64,000 nt of DNA from Draconibacterium mangrovi (lineage in GTDB: Bacteria; Bacteroidota; Bacteroidia; Bacteroidales; Prolixibacteraceae). Under the pieces are notes generated by a model that saw only the letters and a list, made by a program, of their open reading frames with translations, did not search any database and was not told the DNA's origin. The position numbers and the translations under genes were made by a program. Where the stretch lies: NCBI RefSeq assembly GCF_010586825.1, contig NZ_JAAAGB010000001.1:682001-746000 (forward strand), in the 5' to 3' direction. This document shows positions 43,760 to 51,802 of this stretch, one piece after another; the stretch's first letter is position 1; every line of letters begins with the position of its first letter.

Positions 43760-45151
43760 ATGTACAACGTACCTGCCGATTTTATCAACGAAACCAAAGT
43801 TTGGGAAACACTGGAGCAAAACAAAAATCCCGAACCGGCACAAATAAAGGAAGTACTTGCCAAGGCGGCCGAAATGAAAGGTTTAAACCTTGCTGATGTA
43901 GCGATTTTAACTTCAATCAGCGATCCGGAAATGCTGGGCGAACTTTTTAATACAGCCAACACCGTTAAAGAAACCATTTATGGCAAACGACTGGTGTTGT
44001 TTGCGCCACTTTACATTTCAAATCTGTGCGCGAACGAATGCCTGTACTGCGCTTTCAGGGCAACGAATAAGGAAATCGACCGCCATGCACTTTCGCAGGA
44101 ACACATTGCACGCGAAACAGAAGTGCTCATCAACCAGGGACACAAACGGGTACTGCTTGTCGCCGGTGAGTCGTATCCGAAAAAAGGATTTGATTATGTA
44201 TTGGAGTCGATTCGAAGCGTGTACAGCGTTAAAAATCAACACGGAGAAATACGCCGTGTGAATATTAATGTAGCTCCGCTCGCTGTTGACGAATTCAAAC
44301 AACTAAAATCGGAAGGTATTGGCACCTATCAGATCTTCCAGGAAACGTACCACCGCGAAACCTACCAAAAGGTTCATGTGGGCGGAAAAAAACGCGATTA
44401 CAACTGGCGTGTTTGGGCTTTGCACCGCGCCATGGAAGCCGGAATCGACGATGTGGGAATTGGCGTATTGTTTGGCCTTTTCGATTATCGTTTTGAGATA
44501 TTGGCGATGATGCAGCATATTTTCGAGCTGGAAGATAAATTTGGAGTTGGCCCGCACACCATCAGTGTTCCGCGTATGGAGCCGGCAACCAACAGCGATA
44601 TGGCATCGCACCCGCCATTTCCGGTTTCGGATATCGATTTCCGTAAGATTGTGGCCATTCTTCGTCTGGCAGTTCCTTACACCGGAATCATCATGTCGAC
44701 ACGTGAAACCGCCAAAATGCGCCGCGATACTTTTGCGTTGGGCGTGAGCCAAATCTCTGCGGGAAGCAAAACCAATCCGGGAGGTTATGAGGAAGCCAAT
44801 GAAATCTCAGGACAGTTTAGTCTTGGCGATCACCGCCCGCTGGATGAAGTGATTCGCGATGTGGCATCAATGGGTTACATTCCTTCGTTCTGCACAGCCT
44901 GTTATCGCATGGGAAGAACAGGGCAGGATTTTATGGACCTGGCAAAACCGGGCGACATTCGTTTGCACTGTGCCCCGAACGGCCTCAGCTCTTTTAAAGA
45001 ATATTTACAGAATTATGCATCGCCGGAAACCCGTGAGATTGGCGACCAGCTAATTCGTGAAACCATTGCAGGAATGAGTGGCATAGCAAAACAACGCGCT
45101 GAAAAACTGGTAAACCGCGTAACAGCCGGACGCGATGATGTTTATTGTTAA
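43760..45151 (+). CDS. hydG: [FeFe]-hydrogenase maturase HydG (tyrosine lyase)
   Basis: The 463-residue enzyme splits tyrosine to yield CO, cyanide and p-cresol for the H-cluster. The radical-SAM motif is at Cys90, Cys94 and Cys97 (NLCANECLYCAF). The ThiH-like barrel includes FQETYHRETYQKVH and VGPHTISVPRME. The HydG-specific C-terminal domain carries CTACYRMGRTG and LHCAPN, the C-x2-C...C set that holds the auxiliary five-iron cluster where the Fe(CO)2CN unit forms. Its presence separates HydG from ThiH. It is preceded by the TM1266 gene and followed after 97 bases by a GxxExxY gene. Confidence 0.97.
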   Translation: MYNVPADFINETKVWETLEQNKNPEPAQIKEVLAKAAEMKGLNLADVAILTSISDPEMLGELFNTANTVKETIYGKRLVLFAPLYISNLCANECLYCAFRATNKEIDRHALSQEHIARETEVLINQGHKRVLLVAGESYPKKGFDYVLESIRSVYSVKNQHGEIRRVNINVAPLAVDEFKQLKSEGIGTYQIFQETYHRETYQKVHVGGKKRDYNWRVWALHRAMEAGIDDVGIGVLFGLFDYRFEILAMMQHIFELEDKFGVGPHTISVPRMEPATNSDMASHPPFPVSDIDFRKIVAILRLAVPYTGIIMSTRETAKMRRDTFALGVSQISAGSKTNPGGYEEANEISGQFSLGDHRPLDEVIRDVASMGYIPSFCTACYRMGRTGQDFMDLAKPGDIRLHCAPNGLSSFKEYLQNYASPETREIGDQLIRETIAGMSGIAKQRAEKLVNRVTAGRDDVYC

Positions 45152-45248
45152 TAATAGCCGCACCGTGATTCGCAGGATTTGCCTGATTACCTGATTCCTT
45201 AATTAATTGTATTTTAGTGGGTAAACTTGTAGCTCAGCAAATACAATT

Positions 45249-45623
45249 ATGAAATTTGAAGAATTAACGCACAAAATTATTGGGTGTGCCATGCAGGTTC
45301 ACCGAACTTTGGGAAATGGTTTTCAGGAAGTAATTTACCAAAGGGCATTGGCGCTTGAATTCGACCACCAGGGAATTGAGTACGATAGAGAAAAAGTAAT
45401 GTCGATATATTACCGCGATTTAGAAATTGGTAAACGCAGGGTAGATTTTTTTGTTGAAAATAAGATCATGGTAGAATTAAAAGCAGTTATAAATCTTGAA
45501 GATGTGCACCTGGCTCAGGCAATGAATTATCTTGAAGCATATCAGATGAAAATTGGTCTTCTTATAAATTTTGGTAGTAAGAGTTTAACATTTAAACGTG
45601 TTCACAATAACAAAATCATGTAA
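45249..45623 (+). CDS. GxxExxY protein (PDDEXK_3 family)
   Basis: The 124-residue product contains the defining GNGFQEVIYQRAL (G-x-x-E-x-x-Y, residues 22-30 region), VDFFVENKIMVELKAV, with Asp and Glu-x-Lys placed as in PDDEXK nucleases, and a C-terminal INFGSKSLTFKR. The family is widespread in environmental Bacteroidota and is predicted to be nuclease-like. Its role is unknown. It lies between hydG and aspA on the same strand. The start of aspA is 20 bases after its stop, so it may be transcribed with the maturation genes. It is not a usual member of that cluster and may be an insertion. Confidence 0.92.
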   Translation: MKFEELTHKIIGCAMQVHRTLGNGFQEVIYQRALALEFDHQGIEYDREKVMSIYYRDLEIGKRRVDFFVENKIMVELKAVINLEDVHLAQAMNYLEAYQMKIGLLINFGSKSLTFKRVHNNKIM

Positions 45624-45642
45624 TCCTTTAATCAAGCAAATC

Positions 45643-47037
45643 ATGGTCAGAACAAGAGAAGAAAGTGACTTTATTGGAAAGAAACAAATCCCTGCCGAAG
45701 CGTTATGGGGCATTCATACAGCTCGCGCGGTAGAGAATTTCCCCATCTCGGGGCAGCAGGTTCATCCCGAACTTATTAAAGCTTACGGCGAGGTAAAACT
45801 GGCCTGCGCACAAACCAATAATACGCTCGGATTTTGGGGAGATAAAACAAAAGCTGAAGCCATTGAAAAGGCTGCTTTTGAGATGAGTCAGGGATTACTG
45901 AATGAGCACATTGTGGTGGACGCTTTGCAGGGCGGTGCCGGAACATCTACCAATATGAATGTGAACGAGGTGCTGGCTAATCATGCCCTGCAAATTCTTG
46001 GAATAGAATTAGGGAATTACGCTTCAGTTTCGCCGCTTGACGACATTAATCTTCACCAAAGCACCAACGACACCTACCCTACGGCACTTAAAATTGCTGC
46101 CATACGTTTATTGCGCGAACTGGAACAACATGTGCTGAACCTGCAAGAGGCTTTTCAGCAAAAAGAAAAGGAATTTGCACACATCGTAAAAATTGGCCGT
46201 ACACAATTGCAAGATGCAGTTCTCACAACGTTAGGACGTGAAATGAGTGCCTATGCCGAAGCATTTAACCGCGACAGATGGCGTATTTATAAATGCGAAG
46301 AACGATTGCGGGTGGTAAATTTGGGTGGAACAGCAATCGGAACAGGATTGGGAGCACCCAAACAGTTTATTTTTAGGGTAGTAGATAAACTGCGCGAAAA
46401 CACCAATATTGGCCTGGCACGCAGCGAAAATCTGATTGACGGTACACAAAACGCAGATGTTTTTGTTGAAGTTTCGGGTATCTTAAAAGCTTGTGCTGTT
46501 AATTTACTAAAGATCAGCAACGACCTTCGTTTGCTGTCGAGCGGTCCGCATGCCGGACTGGGAGAAATTAATCTGCCGCAACTTCAGGCGGGTTCGTCGA
46601 TTATGCCGGGAAAAGTAAATCCGGTTATTCCGGAAGCTGTGGCACAGGCCGCCATAAAAGTTATGGGTAATGATCAGGTGATAGCACAAGCATGTAGCGC
46701 CGGAAAACTCGAACTCAACCAGTTTATGCCGCTAATTGCCCACACTTTTCTTGAGTCGATCGATTTACTTAAAAATGCTTGTAAATTATTCAACGAAAAA
46801 TGTGTTTCAGTTATAACTGCCAACGAAGAGGTTTGCCGTGCACATGTACACAATTCAACCGCTACAATTACTGCACTTGTTCCTGCAATTGGTTACGACC
46901 GCTGTTCCGAAATCATAAAAATAGTTGAAAACAGCGGCTTATCCATTAAAGAAGCAGCCTTAAAATCAGGGCATTTAACTGCCGATGAATTTGATCAGTT
47001 GATTACTCCCGAAGCAGTTTGCCGCTTAGGCAACTAA
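45643..47037 (+). CDS. aspA: aspartate ammonia-lyase
   Basis: The start at 45643 gives MVRTREESDFIGKKQIPAEALWG, normal for AspA, and a 464-residue protein; an in-frame ATG at 45598 would overlap the preceding gene. The superfamily signature GSSIMPGKVNP holds the catalytic Ser loop. GGAGTSTNMNVNEV and NLHQSTNDTYPTA bind aspartate. It interconverts aspartate with fumarate and ammonia. An aspA gene often travels with hydEFG in anaerobic bacteria, where it may feed nitrogen to the azadithiolate bridge, which is an inference. It is followed by the two-component/Cys-rich gene group. Confidence 0.95.
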   Translation: MVRTREESDFIGKKQIPAEALWGIHTARAVENFPISGQQVHPELIKAYGEVKLACAQTNNTLGFWGDKTKAEAIEKAAFEMSQGLLNEHIVVDALQGGAGTSTNMNVNEVLANHALQILGIELGNYASVSPLDDINLHQSTNDTYPTALKIAAIRLLRELEQHVLNLQEAFQQKEKEFAHIVKIGRTQLQDAVLTTLGREMSAYAEAFNRDRWRIYKCEERLRVVNLGGTAIGTGLGAPKQFIFRVVDKLRENTNIGLARSENLIDGTQNADVFVEVSGILKACAVNLLKISNDLRLLSSGPHAGLGEINLPQLQAGSSIMPGKVNPVIPEAVAQAAIKVMGNDQVIAQACSAGKLELNQFMPLIAHTFLESIDLLKNACKLFNEKCVSVITANEEVCRAHVHNSTATITALVPAIGYDRCSEIIKIVENSGLSIKEAALKSGHLTADEFDQLITPEAVCRLGN

Positions 47038-47225
47038 GCATTAACATTTTTAACAACACATTAACACAACTACAACCTCCTGTATTACTGCGCATTACGC
47101 AATTCACATAAAATAAAGACTGATTTATCTCATTCTCGACTTGCTTTTAATTGCATTAGTTATTAATATTGAGTCTAAATAAACATTGAGACAAAAATTT
47201 TCATTAATAACTAAAATTGTAAATC

Positions 47226-47528
47226 ATGAAAAAAGTATTATTTCTATTAGCGTTTGTTGCAGTTTACGGAGTATCATTAGCAATGACTGAAGCTACAGTG
47301 GTTACCAACGATGAAATCGTTCAGGTTGTAGATAACGCTGAAAAAGTAGAAAAAGAGAAGAAAGAAGATGCCAAAAAAGCCGCAAAATCTGAAGCTAAAG
47401 GCGAAGGATGTTCAGGAGGTGAGGCAAAAGCCAAAGCAAAAGCTGACGGATGCGGTGGCGAAAAATCAGCAGAAAAGAAAAGCGATTGCAGCAAAACTTG
47501 CGGTGGCGAAAAATCAGGTAAATCATAG
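47226..47528 (+). CDS. small exported Lys/Glu/Ala-rich protein with four Cys
   Basis: The 100-residue product has a signal peptide (MKKVLFLLAFVAVYGVSLA) and a short threonine-rich segment (TEATVVTNDEIVQVV). A highly charged helix follows, rich in Lys, Glu and Ala (residues 38-60). The C-terminal 40 residues are Gly-rich with four cysteines (GEGCSGG, DGCGGEK and SDCSKTCGGEK). This looks like a periplasmic metal- or thiol-binding peptide. No family is recognised. A second protein of the same build is encoded at 49755, and a two-component system lies between the two. It shares a hairpin terminator with the response-regulator gene, which runs towards it. Confidence 0.75.
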   Translation: MKKVLFLLAFVAVYGVSLAMTEATVVTNDEIVQVVDNAEKVEKEKKEDAKKAAKSEAKGEGCSGGEAKAKAKADGCGGEKSAEKKSDCSKTCGGEKSGKS

Positions 47529-47547
47529 TTGATTACCATTCATAAAC

Positions 47548-47582
47548 AAAAGTCGTTCATTAATTAATGAGCGACTTTTTTT
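47548..47582. terminator. bidirectional terminator
   Basis: A 14-bp stem around AAGTCGTTCATT/AATGAGCGACTT (one G-T pair) with an AATT loop and a long T-run lies between the convergent Cys-rich gene and response-regulator gene. Confidence 0.88.
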
Positions 47583-47586
47583 TTAT

Positions 47587-48279
47587 TTAGCAATGTAAAA
47601 TGTAACCTACTTTCACCACATTCTCGATAGAAATTGAAGGGTCTCCGGCAAAGTACTTTCTGAGTTTTGAAATGAATACATCGAGGCTCCGTCCGGCAAA
47701 ATAATCGTTCTCGCCCCAAATGGCAGTTAAGATCTGTTCGCGCCGAACCACATTCTTTTTCTCCTTGCAAAGCATACGCAACACTTCGGCCTCCCGTGTT
47801 GTAAGGCGTTTTATATTTCCATCCAAACTAAGCGAAAGGTTTTCATAATCGAACTCGTACGCTCCCACCTGGTAAACGGTTTCGCTTTCTTCCTGGATAA
47901 AATCGCTGCGTTTACTGATGGCCACAATTTTGCACCACAACTCGTCCTCATCAAAAGGTTTAGTGATGTAATCGTCGGCGCCAATATTGTAGCCTTTCAT
48001 TTTATCTTCTTTCATGGCGCGCGCCGTAAGAAAAACTACGGGAATTTCAGGTTGAACAGCTTTCACCTTTTTGGCCAGTGTAAATCCATCCATTTTCGGG
48101 AGCATCACATCAAAAATGCAAAAGTTGAAATCGCCGTTTTTTTTGAAGCCCTCCAGCCCTTCTTCTCCGTCGCGATATAGCGTAACGCCAACTCCGCGGC
48201 TTTTCAAAAAATCCTCTAACAAAAATCCAAGGTTAAGGTCGTCCTCAACTAAAATAATGTTTAAGTTTTTTTCGTCCAT
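47587..48279 (-). CDS. OmpR/PhoB-family response regulator
   Basis: The 230-residue protein has a receiver domain (residues 8-125) with acidic VEDD, phospho-acceptor Asp57 in IFDVMLPKMDG, FLTARA and the conserved Lys in DDYITKPF. A winged-helix DNA-binding domain follows (about 135-228; LTTREAEVLRMLC, SLDVFISKLRKYF, VVKVGYILHC). It resembles the RprY type of Bacteroidota regulator. The kinase gene lies 2 bases upstream, so the two are translationally linked. The likely targets, by position, are the two flanking Cys-rich genes, which is inferred. Confidence 0.95.
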   Translation of the reverse strand: MDEKNLNIILVEDDLNLGFLLEDFLKSRGVGVTLYRDGEEGLEGFKKNGDFNFCIFDVMLPKMDGFTLAKKVKAVQPEIPVVFLTARAMKEDKMKGYNIGADDYITKPFDEDELWCKIVAISKRSDFIQEESETVYQVGAYEFDYENLSLSLDGNIKRLTTREAEVLRMLCKEKKNVVRREQILTAIWGENDYFAGRSLDVFISKLRKYFAGDPSISIENVVKVGYILHC

Positions 48280-48281
48280 CT

Positions 48282-49547
48282 TTACGATTTTTCCAGTGGC
48301 AGTTGAATCCTAAAAACAGTCCCTTCATCGCTTGTACTTTCAACAGCAACGGTTCCGTTATGCGCTTCTACAATTTGTTTAACGTAGGCCAGCCCAATTC
48401 CAAAACCTTTGGCATTGTGCACATCGCCCGTTGGCACCCTGTAATACTTATCAAAAATATACTTTTGAAATTTAAACGGAATACCAATCCCGTTATCTTT
48501 TACCAGGATTACCAGGTTATTGTTTTCTAAGCGGGTAGTTATTTCAATGTCAGGATTACGTTTAGAGTATTTTATAGCATTCGAAAGCAGGTTAACGAAT
48601 ACGTTTATAAAGTGCAGGCGATCGATAAAAACCGGAGTGTTCCCTGCTTCAAAATCGTATGTAATTCGTCCGTACCTTTCGTTCAGCAACATTTCGCAGG
48701 TTGATGCAGCTTCTTTTACCACATCTTCAATCGATGTTTCTTCTTTGTTGTAATCAAATTCGTTTCGCTCCACAGCTTCCAGGCGCAATAAACTTTCTAC
48801 CAGGTTTTGCAGTTTGCGGTTCTCTTTGCTTATCAGATCCGCGTAACTGCTTAGTTTTTGCTCATCCTCACCATAGCGTTTTTTACGAATCATATTCGAT
48901 GCCAGAGCAATTGACGACAACGGCGTTTTAAACTCGTGACTCACATTATTCAGCAACTCTTTGGTATGTTTGGCAATACGAATTTCGCGGTTATAAATGC
49001 GCAAAAGATAAAGGAGCGAAAGGATAAGCAGGAAGATCAGAATTACCGATCCAAGGAACATGTAACCTGCCGTGGCAAAGAAAAAACGGGTTCGCGACGG
49101 AAATTCCACCACCAATTGATACCCGGTCTGCCCAAGTATTCCGCCCATACACCGCGAGTAATACAATCCTTTATCGAATTCGGCCTCGATTACTTTTAGC
49201 TCCTCCGAACCATCTTCAAGAACGTACATTTCGAAATCCAGGTCGATGTCGTATGATTTTAATTCGTCTTGAATAGCATCGTGAATTTTTTGCCAAACAC
49301 CTGATGATGTCAGTTGTGTTTTCAGGCGAATGGAGTCACAATCAACACAAGCTTTAACCTTGTTACACAATGGTTTATCGGCAGTAAGATTTGTCATGGT
49401 TTCGCTTAAAGCCAGCTCCACACTTTTCTCAAAAACCTTGTCCTGAAAGCGAATGGAATAAACAATCCATTTTATTTGTGTTGCCAGCAATGCCAGAATA
49501 ATGAGCAATGCCAACAGAAATGTATATTTTCGGAATACTGTTTTCAC
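48282..49547 (-). CDS. sensor histidine kinase with Cys-containing periplasmic domain
   Basis: A GTG at 49547 gives VKTVFRKYTFLLALLI, a normal start just before the first membrane helix, with AAGGGGA about 8 bases upstream. An ATG at 49646 would add 33 residues of no clear pattern. Two membrane helices (about residues 8-30 and 154-182) enclose a 120-residue sensor domain with Cys61, Cys67, Cys70 and Cys133. The kinase core has the H-box SHEFKTPLSS (His204), N-box NLLSNAIKYS, DNGIGIP and GFGIGLAYVK. It should phosphorylate the adjacent response regulator. The cysteine pattern suggests sensing of metal or redox state. Confidence 0.93.
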   Translation of the reverse strand: MKTVFRKYTFLLALLIILALLATQIKWIVYSIRFQDKVFEKSVELALSETMTNLTADKPLCNKVKACVDCDSIRLKTQLTSSGVWQKIHDAIQDELKSYDIDLDFEMYVLEDGSEELKVIEAEFDKGLYYSRCMGGILGQTGYQLVVEFPSRTRFFFATAGYMFLGSVILIFLLILSLLYLLRIYNREIRIAKHTKELLNNVSHEFKTPLSSIALASNMIRKKRYGEDEQKLSSYADLISKENRKLQNLVESLLRLEAVERNEFDYNKEETSIEDVVKEAASTCEMLLNERYGRITYDFEAGNTPVFIDRLHFINVFVNLLSNAIKYSKRNPDIEITTRLENNNLVILVKDNGIGIPFKFQKYIFDKYYRVPTGDVHNAKGFGIGLAYVKQIVEAHNGTVAVESTSDEGTVFRIQLPLEKS

Positions 49548-49674
49548 GTATAAATTCCCCTTATCCTCGTCGATGAAATATTTACTACCATAACCATATT
49601 GATAACCAATTGTTTTATGGCATTTATAGAAATCAAAAATAACCATTAAAATAACAATCAGTCCGGCCGTTAAT

Positions 49675-49705
49675 TACTTTAACCTCGCATTAACGCTTAC
49701 TTTAA
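49675..49705 (+). promoter_or_regulatory. TACTTTAA direct repeat between kinase and Cys-rich gene
   Basis: TACTTTAA occurs at 49675-49682 and 49698-49705, each preceded within 5-8 bases by TTAA. The 23-base spacing, close to two helical turns, and the position just upstream of a -7 box make it a candidate binding site for the OmpR-type regulator encoded next door. Confidence 0.35.
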
Positions 49706-49716
49706 TCAGTAAACAA

Positions 49717-49724
49717 TATATTTG
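49717..49724 (+). promoter_or_regulatory. -7 box of second Cys-rich gene
   Basis: TATATTTG, an exact match, lies 30 bases before the ATG at 49755. There is no obvious -33 box, which would suit an activator-dependent promoter. Confidence 0.5.
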
Positions 49725-49754
49725 TATCACGATCACAAAAAAAACTAAAAAATC

Positions 49755-50069
49755 ATGAAAAGAATTCTAATTGTAATCACTCTTATTGCTGCTTTCAGTG
49801 TTGCTATGGCAAGCACAAATGCAAAGGTTAATACAACAAAAAAATCGGAAGTTACTGTTGTTGCCGACGATAATTCGGTTGTAATCAACAAAGAAGAAGA
49901 CGAAAAAAAGAAGAAAACAGAAAAGAAAGCTACAGCGACTAAAACATCTTACAAAAAGGCAACAGGTTGCACCGACGCACAGAAGAAAAGTTGTGAAGCA
50001 TCGGGTAAAACCTGTGGTGACAAAAAAGCCACCGCTGAGAAAAAAAGTTGTTGTGGAGGATCGAAGTAA
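49755..50069 (+). CDS. small exported Lys-rich protein with five Cys
   Basis: The 104-residue product has a signal peptide (MKRILIVITLIAAFSVAMA), a Thr/Val segment (KSEVTVVADDNSVVINK), a Lys/Glu-rich stretch (46-68) and a C-terminal Cys region with GCTDAQKKSC, GKTCGDKK and a terminal SCCGGSK. The build parallels the protein at 47226 (signal, VV-rich segment, charged helix, Cys/Gly tail), although the sequences have diverged. It is divergently transcribed from the histidine kinase. A metal- or thiol-buffering role in the periplasm is plausible, with no direct evidence. A terminator follows. Confidence 0.78.
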   Translation: MKRILIVITLIAAFSVAMASTNAKVNTTKKSEVTVVADDNSVVINKEEDEKKKKTEKKATATKTSYKKATGCTDAQKKSCEASGKTCGDKKATAEKKSCCGGSK

Positions 50070-50093
50070 AATCAACTTCAAATAAATCAATTC

Positions 50094-50118
50094 AAGGGTG
50101 CTTCGGCACCCTTTTTTT
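50094..50118 (+). terminator. terminator with TTCG tetraloop
   Basis: AAGGGTGC-TTCG-GCACCCTT followed by a T-run lies 25 bases after the stop of the second Cys-rich gene. Confidence 0.92.
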
Positions 50119-50164
50119 ATGCCTCAGCGCAAACAATAAGTAAATTTTTACACGAAAAAACCAA

Positions 50165-50361
50165 TCCTCCCTGACATTTTGTAAATTCTCCCACGGGAGA
50201 ACCGGAAAAATGTAAGGGAGAACGACCTTCAGGTATGGGAGAACTGTTCATAAGCCAGGGAGAAACACCAAAAACAGTGGGAGAACATCTTTTTTAAAGG
50301 GAGAACCGGGAAAAAACGTGGGAGAACTGCCTGCAGAGGTGGGAGAAGCACCTTTTTTAAT
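50165..50361. repeat. GGGAGAA array phased at 21 bp, upstream of hydF
   Basis: GGGAGAA occurs at 50195, 50216, 50237, 50258, 50279, 50299, 50320 and 50341. The step is 21 bases except for one step of 20. The 14 bases between cores are all different. Two reverse-oriented copies, TCCTCCC at 50165 and TTCTCCC at 50186, stay on the same 21-base grid, the second forming TTCTCCC-AC-GGGAGAA with the first direct copy. The array ends about 140 bases before the hydF ATG. It is not a CRISPR: the conserved part is only 7 bases. Confidence 0.9.
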
Positions 50362-50502
50362 GAGAAGAAGCCCTTTTGGCATTGCCGGAAGCCTGCTCTC
50401 TCGCAGCAACGAACTTTTACGCAACGGCAGAATCTATTTTTCATTCCAATAATTGTGTGAATTGGATTGAATTTGTACTTTCAGTCGCGCAAAACAGAAA
50501 AC

Positions 50503-51732
50503 ATGAGAGCACCAAAATCATTTCGTTTACACATTGGAATTTTTGGCCGCAGAAATGCCGGCAAATCCAGCCTGTTAAATGCCTTAACACAGCAAGATGT
50601 TTCTATTGTTTCGGATGTTGCCGGAACTACCACCGACCCGGTTGAAAAGCCAATGGAACTGCTTCCTTTGGGGCCGGTACTTTTTATCGACACAGCCGGC
50701 ATCGACGATGTTGGGGCACTTGGCGAAAAACGAATTGCCAAAACACTTGCCGTATTCGACCGAACAGATTTGGGCGTAATTGTTTCGAATTTTAACGATT
50801 GGGGGGAATACGAAGAAACGCTTATCGGCGAGTTTAACGAGCGCGAAATTCCTTTTGTAGTGGTGTTTAACAAGTGCGATCTGTACGAAGAAAACTTTGA
50901 AATTATCGGTGCTCTCGATGGCCAAAAAATAAAGCTGGTGCAGACTTCGGTAACTGAAAATAAAGGGTTACTTGATCTTCGACAGTTATTGCTGAATTCG
51001 GCTCCTGCTGATTTTATAAATCGCCCCAGTATTTTAGGCGACCTAGTTGGTGCCGGAGAAGCAGCGGTTTTGGTAGTACCAATCGATAAAGAAGCACCAA
51101 AAGGCAGACTGATTTTACCTCAGGTGCAAAGCATCCGCGATTTATTGGACAACGATGCATTTTGTATGGTGGTAAAAGAACGCGAATTGCGCGAAGCATT
51201 GTCGCGATTTAACAAGCCGCCAAAACTGGTCGTTACCGATTCGCAAGCCTTTTTAAAAGTGGCTGCCGACACGCCTCCTGAAATACCGCTTACCTCGTTC
51301 TCCATTTTATTTGCGCGCCACCAGGCCGATCTTAACGAAATGGTTCGCGGCGCCATGGCCATCGACAAGCTAAAAACCGGCGATAAGGTTTTAATTGCCG
51401 AAGCCTGCTCGCACCACCCCATTGGCGAAGATATTGGTACCGTAAAAATTCCGCGCTGGCTCACCCAGTATGTGGGAGGCAAACTGGACATTGAAAGTAC
51501 ACGCGGGCACGATTTCCCGCCAAATATTTCCGATTATAAACTCATCATACATTGCGGAGCCTGCATGTGGAACCGCCGCGAAATGTTGAGCCGAATTATG
51601 AAAGCCAAACAGGCAGGAGTTGCAATCACCAATTATGGATTGACCATTGCCTATTCGCTTGGAATTTTTGAGCGTGCTTTGCAACCATTCCCGGCAGCAT
51701 TAGACATTTATAAAAACGGGATTGGAAATTAG
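50503..51732 (+). CDS. hydF: [FeFe]-hydrogenase maturation GTPase HydF
   Basis: The ATG at 50503 gives MRAPKSFRLHIGIFGRRNAGKSS and a 409-residue protein; an upstream TTG frame is not used. The GTPase domain (residues 1-170) has P-loop GRRNAGKSS, switch AGTTTDP, DTAG and NKCD. A dimerisation domain leads to the C-terminal cluster-binding domain with CSHHPIGED and HCGACMWN, the C-x-H...H-C-x2-C set that holds a [4Fe-4S] cluster. HydF is the scaffold that delivers the two-iron subcluster to the hydrogenase. It is separated from aspA by the two-component insertion. Confidence 0.97.
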   Translation: MRAPKSFRLHIGIFGRRNAGKSSLLNALTQQDVSIVSDVAGTTTDPVEKPMELLPLGPVLFIDTAGIDDVGALGEKRIAKTLAVFDRTDLGVIVSNFNDWGEYEETLIGEFNEREIPFVVVFNKCDLYEENFEIIGALDGQKIKLVQTSVTENKGLLDLRQLLLNSAPADFINRPSILGDLVGAGEAAVLVVPIDKEAPKGRLILPQVQSIRDLLDNDAFCMVVKERELREALSRFNKPPKLVVTDSQAFLKVAADTPPEIPLTSFSILFARHQADLNEMVRGAMAIDKLKTGDKVLIAEACSHHPIGEDIGTVKIPRWLTQYVGGKLDIESTRGHDFPPNISDYKLIIHCGACMWNRREMLSRIMKAKQAGVAITNYGLTIAYSLGIFERALQPFPAALDIYKNGIGN

Positions 51733-51802
51733 CTTCCAAAATACTGAATGCTTTTTTCAAACCCGGAACAAAGCTGAGTTGTTAAAAGAATAAAAGAGAA
51801 AA

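Noticed and set aside
50165-50361. CRISPR array
   Set aside because: The conserved part is only 7 bases, units are 21 bases, the orientation flips within the tract and there are no cas genes. CRISPR repeats are longer and near-identical.
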